64,000 bases of DNA from Phoma sp. XZ068 (GCA_004835665.1 RBKR01000015.1:186001-250000), one strand, 5' to 3'. Counted from the stretch's first letter, positions 43,517-53,354 are shown. Made by a program: numbers and translations. Notes: generated by a model not told the origin, from the letters alone.

Positions 43517-44097
43517 ATGCCAACAACACGAGGTCAGAAGCGTGACGCAGACATGGAAGCTGCACTCAAGGTTTTCTTTTCATCCCCGCGGTTCGCCGTG
43601 GCGGGTGCATCATCTGACCCCTCCAAGTTCGGACATAGAGGTATGCGGTCCCAATATAGCAACTCGAAATGCATACAACCTTTCTATCGTTCCAGCAATA
43701 AACTAACGGGCCTTCAGTATTTGCATGGTACCTCCAGCACTCCCTTCCTGCAACGCCCATCAACCCCCGCTCCCCCACCATCTCCGTTCTTAGCCGCGAC
43801 CACACCACCGTCCCCTCACCGACCGCACTATCAGATCCACCAGCCTCGTCATACTCTCTGTCCGTCATCACACCGCCAGCTGTTACCAAGCAGCTGCTCA
43901 AAGAGGCCAAAGAGGCCGGTGTGCCTGCCGTATGGCTGCAGCCAGGTAGCTTCAACGACGAGGTGCTGGAGTACGCGCAAGCAAACTTCAAGGCGGCGAT
44001 TGCTGGAGATGGTGGTCGGGGAGGTGAGGGCTGGTGTGTGCTTGTTGATGGAGAAGCTGGGTTGAAGGCTGCGGGGAGAGACTGGTCAAGGCTATGA
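43517..44097 (+). CDS. CoA-binding domain protein, YccU-like (167 aa)
   Basis: Two exons: 43517-43640 and 43718-44097; the 77-nt intron ends CTTCAG after an ACTAACGG branch. The Rossmann-like CoA-binding domain opens FFSSPRFAVAGASSDPSKFGHRVFAWYLQHSLPATPINP. It continues with LSVITPPAVTKQLLKEAKEAGVPAVWLQPGSF and ends with an acidic helix. Bacterial and fungal relatives bind CoA or nucleotides; the physiological role is unknown. Compared with bacterial YccU it has an insertion of about 20 Ser/Pro-rich residues (TTVPSPTALSDPPASSY) between strands. Confidence 0.88.
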
Positions 44098-44983
44098 TTG
44101 AGGGCGGATACACTGGAGGCTCAACACAACTATGGCCCGATTGAATACATGAATGTCACACCCGAACCATACGTTCACTTGCTGGATACTCAAGCTGGCA
44201 TTAAGAAGCATCGACTGCTTATGCTTATCTCGTTGGGCCTTTCTTTTTGGCCAATTCCATGTATCATTCAAGATTGGTTCTTTTTTAGCAAGAAGGTACT
44301 GACTGTCCAACAAAGCCACGAAATCCACATCTGCACGTCTCAGCTTAGCAGTAGTATCGCCACAAAACCTGTCAAGATAGCTGGACTCTTGCGCTCCACC
44401 GTATTCCCCTCGCGCTGAAAATTCATTGGGCTACAGACATCGTACTCAAGAAAGACAAGTGCTACCGTGCCTTGGATTGTTGTGAGATACAGAGTGGCGA
44501 AGAGAAGGCACAGTAAGATTCTCGAAGACGAACAAGCGCAACTGGATGTAGGAGACTTCGAAAGGCATAAGCATCTGTGCCGGAAGATGATGATGGAGGT
44601 ACGGATATTGCATTGCCTTCAACAATCTTTTTGGCAAATTGAATTCGAGGGTGACCTGGTGCCTAGCATGTAAATCGATGGTTTCCTGAGACGAATAACT
44701 CAACCAAAGGATACTAGTATGTAAACCCGTTTCCTGCGCGCGAGCAATCATGCGTGCTTCATGCCGTAGTTGGCATCAGCTTACACACGCAAGGCTTATC
44801 TTGAGGAAGGAGCCTGATGCTGCGCCACCCCTGCTCACTGGACTCAGCCTGATGAAGAATCAATTGACCCACCCAACCTCCTGACATCCTCACCTTGATT
44901 CTTGGCTGCATCACACCTGGTACTCGCTGCATCCCAAACCACGCGATCATTACACCTTAATTCAGGCCGTTAATCAAGAAACG
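44098..44983. other. Intergenic region before the HET pair
   Basis: About 890 bp with short frames only, the longest being 106 aa at 44098-44418. No motif is recognised. Confidence 0.4.
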
Positions 44984-46474
44984 ATGACGGACCCTAACAC
45001 GGCCTCGCAGCCTGTACATTCGCAGCTGTATCAGTACCAACAACTCGATGTTACGAAACGACAAATACGACTTATTGTCCTTCACCCATCAGCCTCGCCT
45101 AAAGACGCCATTACATGCGATCTTTATGCCTTTGACGTTGAAGCCGCCCCATATTACGTAACGCTATCATATACTTGGGGTTCACCTGATGATATGCGTT
45201 ACATAGTGGTGAATGGAGATCAACTTGAGATCCGAAGCAATCTGTACACATTTCTAGAAGCGTATCGGAATGACCCCCAAAAGAAGCATTTCTTATGGAT
45301 CGATCAAATTTGCATCTCGCAAGCTCATACTGGCGAGCGAAATCATCAGGTGCGCCTAATGTCTGAAATCTATCAGCGCTGTATGCATGTCATTATTTGG
45401 CTTGGAGAAAATGCCTTAGATTCGGAGGTCTTGTTTCACAACGTGTACTTCACTCGGCTTTGGATCATACAGGAGATACTTCTAGCCCCAAGAGTACAGA
45501 TGCTATGTACCAGATACGGCGACAATCACTGGCTGTCTTTCGAAGACTTCCTAGACAGTCATAGCAACGGGAAACAAAACGGATTCATTGGTCCATTAGT
45601 GTTTCCCAGGCGCATATCGCGACTGCGCCGGGAACTACGCGATCCGTTCGGCTCAGGATATCTCGCATTGGATGACTGTCTAAGAGAATTCTCGGAGTAC
45701 AAATGCCAGGATCCTCGCGACAAAGTTTACGGTCTGATGGGCCTCGTACCAGAAAGGGACCGCCTTACCATCGACTATCACAAAACAACGCAAGAGGTCT
45801 TTCTTGAAGCAATAATGCATCTACGACGGTCAATAGCATGGTTCTATCAAGGATCTAATCCTTACAACATAAACTTTCAGTACAATGCCTATCAAAATTA
45901 CATTCGAGAGGTCATTAATCTGAGCGAACACATGGGCTTGAGGAAGGAGCAGTTGGCAGTCCTTGCATTCTTGAATGATGTGCGCAGCATGAACCAAAGC
46001 CAAGATCCAAGTGGTGCACCTCGATCGAAAGTGGAGCTTCTCACGGCGGCGGATGGCTTTGAAGCAGGCCATGATGGCGTCCTGGATAGATGGTGGTATG
46101 AATATCGGGGCACAACATATTATCGAGACAACGCAAACTACACTCATCCGTTTCCTGGAGTCTACTCAGAGGAAATGCTTCCAAACACCCGCACGGCTCA
46201 TCCAGACACAAGTGCTATGCGCCGTTCGCGAGCAAGCCTTGACCAGCAAGAAACAGAACTTGAAAGTATCCGCCACAGAAATCATTCACCTGCAGGGTCA
46301 TATCGACGCATTGCACGTCAAACAGATGTCTCTCTTTCTCTTTTCCCAAGATTCTTGAAAGGACCTGTGTTCAAAAGCGTTCCTCCCAGTAATATCTCAA
46401 GATTTCCTTTCCAACCTGAACCTGAGGTAGCTCTAAAGGAGGAGCTGGGTAATTACCATTTCACAATCTATTGA
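44984..46474 (+). CDS. HET-domain protein, copy 1 (496 aa)
   Basis: Intronless heterokaryon-incompatibility-type gene. The HET domain begins near residue 50: YVTLSYTWGSPDD (block 1), LWIDQICISQAHTGERNHQV and MSEIYQRCMHVIIWLG (block 2), then YFTRLWIIQEILLA (block 3). It continues with QDPRDKVYGLMGLVPE. Between WLG and YFTRLW only about 14 residues remain, against about 43 in the neighbouring paralogue, so one segment of the domain is shortened. The C-terminal about 130 residues are Arg/Ser/Pro-rich with no domain. HET proteins trigger cell death in vegetative incompatibility when fused to or activated by partners. A partner is not evident from sequence. Confidence 0.88.
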   Translation: MTDPNTASQPVHSQLYQYQQLDVTKRQIRLIVLHPSASPKDAITCDLYAFDVEAAPYYVTLSYTWGSPDDMRYIVVNGDQLEIRSNLYTFLEAYRNDPQKKHFLWIDQICISQAHTGERNHQVRLMSEIYQRCMHVIIWLGENALDSEVLFHNVYFTRLWIIQEILLAPRVQMLCTRYGDNHWLSFEDFLDSHSNGKQNGFIGPLVFPRRISRLRRELRDPFGSGYLALDDCLREFSEYKCQDPRDKVYGLMGLVPERDRLTIDYHKTTQEVFLEAIMHLRRSIAWFYQGSNPYNINFQYNAYQNYIREVINLSEHMGLRKEQLAVLAFLNDVRSMNQSQDPSGAPRSKVELLTAADGFEAGHDGVLDRWWYEYRGTTYYRDNANYTHPFPGVYSEEMLPNTRTAHPDTSAMRRSRASLDQQETELESIRHRNHSPAGSYRRIARQTDVSLSLFPRFLKGPVFKSVPPSNISRFPFQPEPEVALKEELGNYHFTIY

Positions 46475-46764
46475 GCCGAATGAAGAGAAGACAGAAAGTG
46501 CAGCTCCAAGACCAAATCTTGTCACTGGATTTCTCTGCCTGCCTCGACTAGTTCAGCTTGAGAAGTTGCCTTGCAGCCTCAAGGCAAGGCTGAACCCCGC
46601 AGATCATCTTCGATCGCAGCGCTGTCAGCTGTTTGCTCAGCCACCTTGATTGCACTTCACCCTCGCCGACATTCATTTTCCAAAGCCTTCTTGAAGCATC
46701 TGGGTTGCAGTTCCCCGTAAAATCGTGCAACTACACATTATCAAGTACCCTATCACTGATCAGA

Positions 46765-47946
46765 ATGTACCAATACCAAGCGCTGGATCTCACCAAACAA
46801 CAGATACGACTTATGAAAGTTTATCCTGCAGCACTTCCAGAAGACGAGGTAATATGTAGCCTACACGTGTTTGACGTAGATGCTGCACCGCCTTACGTTG
46901 CACTATCATACACATGGGGTCCTTCAACGCCGACGGCAGATGTATCCATTTTGACCCAAACACTCACGGTCAGACGGAACCTTTATGACTTCCTGCAATC
47001 TTACCGGAACGATTCATTCAACGTACACTACCTCTGGATCGATCAAATTTGTATCTCGCAAGCCCATTCAGAAGAGCGAAGCCATCAAGTCCAACTCATG
47101 GCTCGCATCTACGAGCGCTGCCTCTACGTTATCATCTGGCTTAGACTTGACCTAAGAGCTGCTTCGATGGCATTAGACGTGCCGACACGCTACAGAAGCA
47201 ACCTCGACAAGCACGGCACCGGGCAGGAGACACTAAATTTTGAATTCGCGCGCACCATATTCCGCGACGAGTACTTCAGCCGGCTGTGGATCGTCCAAGA
47301 AATCATGTTACCGCCCGAGGTGCGCGTACTATGCGGAGACATATGGATATCTTTCGACAAAGTCGCAAACGCGTACTCGCACCGCTCAGTCGACACATGG
47401 GGATCCGGGGATGAATTAGGCTTCCACAAGCAGATTGTGCGCAGCTACCGCGGTTCACGCCGCTCGCAGACGCTGTATACTTGCCTACAGAACTTTGCGC
47501 GGCACAGCTGCGAAGACCCGCGTGATAAGGTGTACGGACTGCTTGGACTCGTTCGAGAAGAAGAGAGGTTGGCTGTCGATTACAACAAGTCGGCACACGC
47601 GGTGTTCATGGACGTTCTGATGAGCTTTGTCCAGCGGTGGCACTGGGACTATAGGCTTGGGTATCATCCTATCAAAGGGCAATTTGTACTCAATTTGAGC
47701 GAGTCCATGGGGCTGAGGGAATTCCAACCGGCGATTCTAGCATTATTGAAGGATCTGGAGAGGAGCTTGAGCTCGCCGCTTGTAAATCCCTCAGAAGAAG
47801 TTTGTCCCATCAGCGCGATGGGTTTCGATCCAAGGGAGAGCGGCAAATTGGACAGCTGGTGGTATATGATCCAAGGAAGGAAATACTACAGAGATAGTGC
47901 GAATCATCGGGCTGTAAAACCTGGGCTCCACCCTACCGCTGAATGA
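46765..47946 (+). CDS. HET-domain protein, copy 2, tandem paralogue (393 aa)
   Basis: Intronless paralogue 290 bp downstream of copy 1 on the same strand. The starts align (YQYQQLDVTKRQIRL versus YQYQALDLTKQQIRL), so I choose Met at 46765; an in-frame Met at 46633 would add 44 residues. HET blocks: YVALSYTWGPS, LWIDQICISQAHSEERSHQVQLM, RIYERCLYVIIWL, YFSRLWIVQEIMLP, EDPRDKVYGLLGLVRE. The middle of the domain has normal length. The C-termini align through DSWWYMIQGRKYYRDSANH, and this copy lacks the long tail of copy 1. The pair clearly arose by local duplication. Confidence 0.9.
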   Translation: MYQYQALDLTKQQIRLMKVYPAALPEDEVICSLHVFDVDAAPPYVALSYTWGPSTPTADVSILTQTLTVRRNLYDFLQSYRNDSFNVHYLWIDQICISQAHSEERSHQVQLMARIYERCLYVIIWLRLDLRAASMALDVPTRYRSNLDKHGTGQETLNFEFARTIFRDEYFSRLWIVQEIMLPPEVRVLCGDIWISFDKVANAYSHRSVDTWGSGDELGFHKQIVRSYRGSRRSQTLYTCLQNFARHSCEDPRDKVYGLLGLVREEERLAVDYNKSAHAVFMDVLMSFVQRWHWDYRLGYHPIKGQFVLNLSESMGLREFQPAILALLKDLERSLSSPLVNPSEEVCPISAMGFDPRESGKLDSWWYMIQGRKYYRDSANHRAVKPGLHPTAE

Positions 47947-49097
47947 CGGATGACGTTAAAAGGGTGCGCTACCTCCTGGAGCCACGTCTGGAGCGCTGAT
48001 CATGATGCGATAATATCTATCATAAGCTAGGTATCTTGTTAAAATTCGTTTCTTTGTAAGCTAGCGTGCGATGACCCCCTCCCTCCTTTTTCCATTCTGC
48101 TGTCTTTGCAAAGCTGGCTCCAAGTAAATAGGTCCTGAGTATTAAGGTTTGCAGTTCAAAGTAGATGCGTGCAGTAATACTCGTTTTGAGTGTTCGTCAA
48201 GTCGCTGCTGGCCACATAGTCAATGTTATATTGTCGCTAGGCACACTGCCTGATTTGTGTCTAGGCATACTTGCTAGAGCAGCTTATTTATGAAGACACG
48301 AAAAATCTGTCCAGCATATCTTGAACTCACGAAGGCTGCATCGTCACTACTCATGATCTTCATATTCTACCCTCTTGGTCACTTGCCACTCTGATCATTC
48401 ATACACCAAAACTATCTTTGGGAACTCGATGGCAAGGGGGTGTAAGTGCTGGTATATTGATTTGAATAAGAACTTTTCACAAGGAGACAGTGGTTGTATA
48501 GGCGAGGCGTCCAAGGCCTACTCGTTGACAGCCGTACAAGAGCTTGGCGTTGAGGCTGTGTATAAACTAACATCCATCAGCATTCTCCTTGACACCAAGA
48601 ACTTATACTTTCCTTTGATGACACAACATAATCACGGTATAAATGTAAGTACATTTTTGCCTGCAGCGGTGCAATTGCCTTGATCGACACGGGTGTAAAA
48701 CATCACTGGCTGCTTGACGCCAAGTTACACAACAAAGAATGCTGCCACCAATGACATCAGACGCCGACGATCTGTCACTGCGCCTCAACTTTGTTTCACC
48801 AAGAGCCTATCGCTAGGCAGAATCGCAATGGCGCAGTGTACGACTGGGAGCTGCAAGCAGGTACATGTAGCGAAGCGAGGTGGATCGCTGTAGACGAAGT
48901 CCGGTAGTGCAAGGCTGTGAAGTAGATCAGGTACAACGAGCGCTTCAAGGCCTCCAACTCGAGACTGGAGGATAAGTACATTGTCTATTCCATTCTATCT
49001 GCATTTACTTTTGGTAGCTGTGCATTTGTCAACCTCTCAAAAATCTTTTCATAACAAAGTACCAGCTTGCATTGTCCGTCTCGCTCATTCATTCAAT
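47947..49097. other. Intergenic region, nothing recognised
   Basis: About 1.15 kb, AT-richer than its surroundings, with a 102-residue frame at 48375-48683 that has no motif. No transposon ends are seen. Confidence 0.4.
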
Positions 49098-49770
49098 ATG
49101 ACATTCCCACGCCCACGCGATCCCCGCTGGCAAGGCCCTCAACGGGTATACCTAATAATCGACTTCATCAAAAACATGACCCTCTTCGCATTCTGCATCC
49201 TCGTAATCGTCGAAACCACTCTCTACCGCATGTGGTACAACACCTCCCACAACACCGTAGAATACGACTCCCCAGAAACAGCGTAAGCATTATCCCCTTA
49301 CACCTCTCCTCTCCTCCTTCGCACATACTCTACAGACAGCGTGGGATTCGAAACTAACGACCCCTAGTGCCGATTTCTTCTTCCGCATTGGAATTGCACT
49401 CCTCCCTGACATTCTGTCTATTGTTTTAACCCACTCCTTACTCCCGAATTGCCACTTCCACCCCGTCTACGCGCTCATCCAGTCTCTGGTTCTCTTCGGC
49501 TTGTATCCCTCCTGCCTGGCGCTGAACGCAATCATCGTGTATGGCAACGAAGACTGGGAGAACTACATCGATGCATGGCAGCGGATGTGTTTTGCTGAGA
49601 TGGGCCTGCAGGGTGTGATTACGTTGTTATGGATGGCTATGGTGGTGTATAGTTGCATTGCTGTGCACAAGTTGAGAGGGGCGAAGGCGGAGCATAGGCT
49701 GAGGGGTGTGGTTCGCGAAGAGTTGGAGTTGAAGGGTGTTGAGGAAGGAAGGAAAGATGGTGAATATTGA
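49098..49770 (+). CDS. Small multi-pass membrane protein, unknown (195 aa)
   Basis: Two exons: 49098-49282 and 49368-49770, with an ACTAACG branch and CCCTAG acceptor. Four hydrophobic segments are visible: VYLIIDFIKNMTLFAFCILVIV, FFFRIGIALLPDILSIVLTHSL, YALIQSLVLFGLYPSCLALNAIIVY and GLQGVITLLWMAMVVYSCIAV. A charged tail (RLRGVVREELELKGVEEGRKDGEY) follows. The layout resembles short MARVEL-like fungal membrane proteins, but no signature confirms this. The Met at 49098 is preferred; an in-frame upstream Met at 48981 would add 39 residues. Confidence 0.7.
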
Positions 49771-50087
49771 TATTCAGAGGGGCGGGTTTGTTGATGGGTA
49801 GGTAAAGCGCTCGAGGGTATTTGTTTGATGGTTGGAGGGATTGATGACTGATGGTTATGATGGATGATGATGAATACTGTGCTGGCTTATGCGTCGCACG
49901 GGAATTAATGTGTAATTTATAATGAGTAATGTTTAGATTGAGTACTCCTTTATGATCAAATCGTGCTCCTGGATGTGTTTGTACCATAGTGTCTTTGTCC
50001 TTACCTATTGAACCCCATCATTCCGGACGCCGTTCTGATGCATGAAATCAAGAACCTTGCAGGTCACCAATAGTCGACTTGGGTCAA
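49771..50087. other. Intergenic between convergent genes
   Basis: GATG- and TTGATGG-rich AT-leaning spacer between two 3' ends. No gene. Confidence 0.4.
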
Positions 50088-51566
50088 TTAGAAGAGGCGG
50101 TCCAGCCCGTTGGTAACGATACTCTGGAACTCCACGCGCCGTCTACCAGCGATGCTCTTCTTGTACGGCTTCGCATCAGCGCTGATATAGTGCGGCTCGA
50201 CCTTGACTTTGGCATCGAGACTCAAGAAGCCCATAAGAACATCGTTCATCAAATCGATACTCTCTTCATCCTCTGCCGAATCGTGCCAGTGGATGGTAAC
50301 TTCGCTAAGGTTGGGCGACTGTCTGAGAATACCGACGACAAATAGCCCTCGTTGGCGGAGGAGCGCAGGGAAGATCGCGCTTGCGCATTCGGCTTGCTCA
50401 GAGCGGAGCCATGTGGTGTCCCAAACAAACGTAACTTCGACCTTGCGTATGTCCTCCATGGGTGAGAAGGCGGCATCTGTAATCTGGCTGAAGGCTTCCT
50501 CGAAGAAGCTAGTGTGTGCAAAGCTGCCCGTAGCTTCGATGCGGAGAACAGTAGCGTCGTAGAACCAACTCTTAGCTTCGGCGTTGACTTGTTTCGACGT
50601 GAGCAAGAGCTCCACGGGTGGTGGACAGTGGGTTATGCGCATGAACTGTTGCCCGCGTACGGTGTCAGTAAGCTGGTCACTCTCCTTTTCTCGTCCCCGA
50701 AAACGTTGAACTATGTTACCGATTTCTCTGCAAGGTTCTTTAGCACGTACCTGTGGGATGTGGCGCCACTTCCTATGGACTGTAATGACTGGTGCTGGCG
50801 GTGAAGGTTGCGTTGCCTCTGCACCATCATCTGCATCCTCTTCCTCTTCCTCTTCCTCCTCTTCAGGCACGTCCTCATCGCTATCGCCGTCACTGTCCTC
50901 ATTACTATCTTGGTTCCCATCCTCATCAAACCCCTCAGCATCTTCCTCCTCGGCGGCCCCGTCCACAGCATCGTGGTATTCTTCGTCATCATGGATATCC
51001 GCAGGATCTTGTGATGCAGCCACCGAGTTCGCTTGAACTGGCACCGTGAGTTGTGAGCCTGTTAGAGCTGAAGCCGTTGACCCTTGCGCAACAGCAGGAA
51101 CTGTTGTCGGAGAAGCCATCGCGCCGCCATCTTCATCGATCTCTTCATCCAGCTCTTCATCCAGCTCTTCATCCAGCTCTTCATCCAGCTCTTCAGCCCC
51201 GCCATCCTCCCCATCCATCTGTTCTTCAACGTCATCTTCGTCAACCTCCTCTTCCTCTTCCTCTTCCTCATCGCTATCTTCCACATCCTCATTCTCTTCA
51301 TCGCTTTCCCCATCCTCATCATCCTCGCTATCATCTTCATCCTCGTCATCCACAAACTGATCACCTTCAAAAACAACCCGCGGCGCCCCCGCGCCAGGAT
51401 TCTTCACCACAAACTCCGCAGTCTTCTCCTTCGCCTCCTTCTTTTCGAACCAGTACCGCAGCAGCTTCTCAGGCTTTGTATCGCGAACAGCCACATACCC
51501 GAAGATCTGATGTCGCACTTCAAGTGGAATATTCATGAGCGTTAGAGGGTGGTTGTCGGGTGCCAT
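50088..51566 (-). CDS. F-box-like protein with long acidic insert (492 aa)
   Basis: Intronless. Residues about 5-25 (LTLMNIPLEVRHQIFGYVAVRD) match the fungal F-box-like LPxEVR start. A very acidic region spans about 75-270: runs of E and D, a four-residue DEEL repeat, and Ser/Asp tracts broken by an Ala/Thr/Val segment. The C-terminal 220 residues resume the F-box-like pattern: FMRITHCPPPVELLLTSKQVNAEAKSWFYD, IRKVEVTFVWDT, LSEVTIHWHDS. The acidic block looks like an insertion in an otherwise ordinary protein. It may interact with basic proteins, for example histones; this is speculation. I start at 51566. The frame is open to an ATG at 51740, but that extension would be translated from a minisatellite. 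Confidence 0.78.
   Translation of the reverse strand: MAPDNHPLTLMNIPLEVRHQIFGYVAVRDTKPEKLLRYWFEKKEAKEKTAEFVVKNPGAGAPRVVFEGDQFVDDEDEDDSEDDEDGESDEENEDVEDSDEEEEEEEEVDEDDVEEQMDGEDGGAEELDEELDEELDEELDEEIDEDGGAMASPTTVPAVAQGSTASALTGSQLTVPVQANSVAASQDPADIHDDEEYHDAVDGAAEEEDAEGFDEDGNQDSNEDSDGDSDEDVPEEEEEEEEEDADDGAEATQPSPPAPVITVHRKWRHIPQVRAKEPCREIGNIVQRFRGREKESDQLTDTVRGQQFMRITHCPPPVELLLTSKQVNAEAKSWFYDATVLRIEATGSFAHTSFFEEAFSQITDAAFSPMEDIRKVEVTFVWDTTWLRSEQAECASAIFPALLRQRGLFVVGILRQSPNLSEVTIHWHDSAEDEESIDLMNDVLMGFLSLDAKVKVEPHYISADAKPYKKSIAGRRRVEFQSIVTNGLDRLF
51141..51188. repeat. 12-bp coding repeat (DEEL)
   Basis: Four perfect head-to-tail copies of CTCTTCATCCAG, encoding DEEL on the minus strand inside the acidic F-box-like protein. 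Copy number is likely to vary between strains. Confidence 0.9.
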
Positions 51567-52120
51567 GGCAGCGGGCAGGTGGGCAGTGTAGTAGTGTTGC
51601 AGTGTAGTAGTGTTGCAGTGTAGTAGTGTTGCAGTGTAGTAGTGTTGCAGTGTAGATGGTGTTGCAGTGTAGATGGTATTGCAGTGTAGAGTTGTGGAGC
51701 GGCTGCGGTCAGTCAAGGCGAAAGATAAGGTGTTGCACAACGCGGGGAAACAGTGGAGAGGGTTTGAGCAAGCGCGTTAGTCGTCACGTGGGTGGGTCCT
51801 GTGCCTAAGTGAAGGTGAGGTGGTGGGTGCCCTGTTGCCTGGAGTGCGCCTTGTGGGGCAGCCTGGTACAGCAGCGACACTGCAGCTGTGGAAACGCGCG
51901 CGTAGGTGTGGATTGGGACTAGGAGAGGCGCTCGGGAGTTGACGGCCTCAGGCTTGATCGTAGCGAGGCTGTGTGGTGGTCAGGGTGTGCGGTTTGGGTA
52001 GTGTTTGCTATCCCTGGAAACCTAGCATCCATGAACCAAATTGGTACCGGCACTAGAGCGCTGCCCAAATAATAACATCTTAATTCGTACATCGTATATA
52101 CACGTCTATCCAACTGACGT
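51567..52120. other. Intergenic and leader, with minisatellite
   Basis: Lies between thymidylate synthase and the acidic F-box-like gene, both on the minus strand. Its first 125 bases contain the minisatellite listed separately. The rest has no coding signal. Confidence 0.4.
51584..51690. repeat. Minisatellite in 5' leader of the acidic F-box-like gene
   Basis: Four perfect 16-bp units (CAGTGTAGTAGTGTTG) are followed by two 17-bp variants (CAGTGTAGATGGTGTTG and one with ATT) and a partial copy. It ends about 18 bp before the chosen ATG (51566), so it lies in the transcribed leader. Confidence 0.9.
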
Positions 52121-53164
52121 TCATACACTCATTTTCATCGCAATAGCGCCGTGTGGCTTGTAGCCAAGAACCTCCAGCTCTTCAGCCTTCCACCCATCAA
52201 TACTCCCGCCCACTTCTCTATTGATCTTCATGGTTGGGAATTCGCGGGGTTCTCTTTCGAGTTGGACCTTGAGTGCATCTACGTGATCGCAGTATACATG
52301 TGCATCGCCCATTGTATGTGTGAAAGTGCCTGGTGTCAGATCGCAGACATGGGCCAGCATGTGCGTGAGCAGCGCATACGATGCGATGTTGAACGGCACT
52401 CCCAGGCCCATATCGCACGAGCGCTGGTACAGAAGCGAATGCAGCACTCCCCTAGGTTTCCCTGTCTCGCCCTCTTTCTGCCTTGGGAATGAGACGTAGA
52501 ACTGTGCGAACATGTGGCAAGGTGGAAGAGCCATCTTTTTGAGATCTGCAGGGTTCCATGCGCTCAAAATAATCCTTCGGTCGTATGGGCGATTCTTCAG
52601 CTTGTCGATGACTTCAGCCAGCTGGTCTACACCCTGCCCTGTGTAGTCTGCATCATGTCCCTTATACTCTGCACCAAAGTGCCGCCACTGGAAGCCGTAG
52701 ACTGGCCCCAGATCTCCCTCTTCATGGTGCGATAGGCCTACACTGTCGAGGTAGGCTCGCGAGCCATTGCCGTCCCAGATCTTGATGCCCGCTTCTTGTA
52801 GTGACTTGTAGTGTGTGGATCCGGCAACGAACCAGAGAAGTTCGCCGACTACAGCCCGCAAGAATACGCGTTTGGTTGTGAGGAGGGGTAGGATGAGCTC
52901 TGGTGGTGCGGCGGGGTCGGAGGAGGGTCGAGACAGATTAAACTTCATTTGCGCAGGGGCAAAGATCGAGTATGTTCCTGTCCCTGTTCGGTCCGGGCGG
53001 TGCTCGCCATTGTCGAGAATGTCGCGAATCAGGTTTAGGTATTGGTACTCTTCATGAGAGGGGTCGGTCGTGGTAGTATTCGTTTGTGTACTTGTTTTTG
53101 TGCCGTTCTGGGTTTCTGAAGGAGGCGTCGCCGAAATAACAGGCTCAAGGACTGAAGGCGCCAT
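52121..53164 (-). CDS. Thymidylate synthase (347 aa)
   Basis: Makes dTMP from dUMP with methylene-tetrahydrofolate, the only de novo source of dTMP. Intronless and complete. A Thr/Ser-rich N-terminal extension (about 35 residues) precedes EYQYLNLIRDILDNGEHRPDRTGTGT. Further hallmarks: FLRAVVGELLWFVAGST, DLGPVYGFQWRHFGAEY, DRRIILSAWNPADL, MALPPCHMFAQFYV with catalytic Cys about 216, and QRSCDMGLGVPFNIASYALLTHM. The length is slightly above the usual 300-320 because of the N-terminal tail and a short insert (PRQKEGETGKPRG). It is divergent from the HAUS3-like gene across about 190 bp with an MCB motif. Confidence 0.97.
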   Translation of the reverse strand: MAPSVLEPVISATPPSETQNGTKTSTQTNTTTTDPSHEEYQYLNLIRDILDNGEHRPDRTGTGTYSIFAPAQMKFNLSRPSSDPAAPPELILPLLTTKRVFLRAVVGELLWFVAGSTHYKSLQEAGIKIWDGNGSRAYLDSVGLSHHEEGDLGPVYGFQWRHFGAEYKGHDADYTGQGVDQLAEVIDKLKNRPYDRRIILSAWNPADLKKMALPPCHMFAQFYVSFPRQKEGETGKPRGVLHSLLYQRSCDMGLGVPFNIASYALLTHMLAHVCDLTPGTFTHTMGDAHVYCDHVDALKVQLEREPREFPTMKINREVGGSIDGWKAEELEVLGYKPHGAIAMKMSV

Positions 53165-53232
53165 CTTGACTCTATGTCTATGGAGTTGTCGTTGACTGGA
53201 ATATGAGCGGTGCTAAAGTGATTTGTCGCGCA

Positions 53233-53238
53233 ACGCGT
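53233..53238. promoter_or_regulatory. MCB (ACGCGT) motif in divergent promoter
   Basis: The palindrome ACGCGT lies about 70 bp from the thymidylate synthase ATG and about 115 bp from the HAUS3-like ATG. CGCG-rich half-sites (GTCGCGC, AGCGCG, TGCGCG) sit within 30 bp. In yeast the MluI cell-cycle box binds MBF (Mbp1-Swi6) and drives S-phase transcription of the thymidylate synthase gene. Function here is inferred. Confidence 0.6.
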
Positions 53239-53354
53239 CCAGCAAGCGCGACTGCGCGACTGGTCGTTGCAGCTTCCCGTTCAAAGTGGGCCTAACCGCA
53301 TCGGCTTCACCGCACAACATCTGGGCATCAACACAGGAGTGCACAAGTTCTAAC

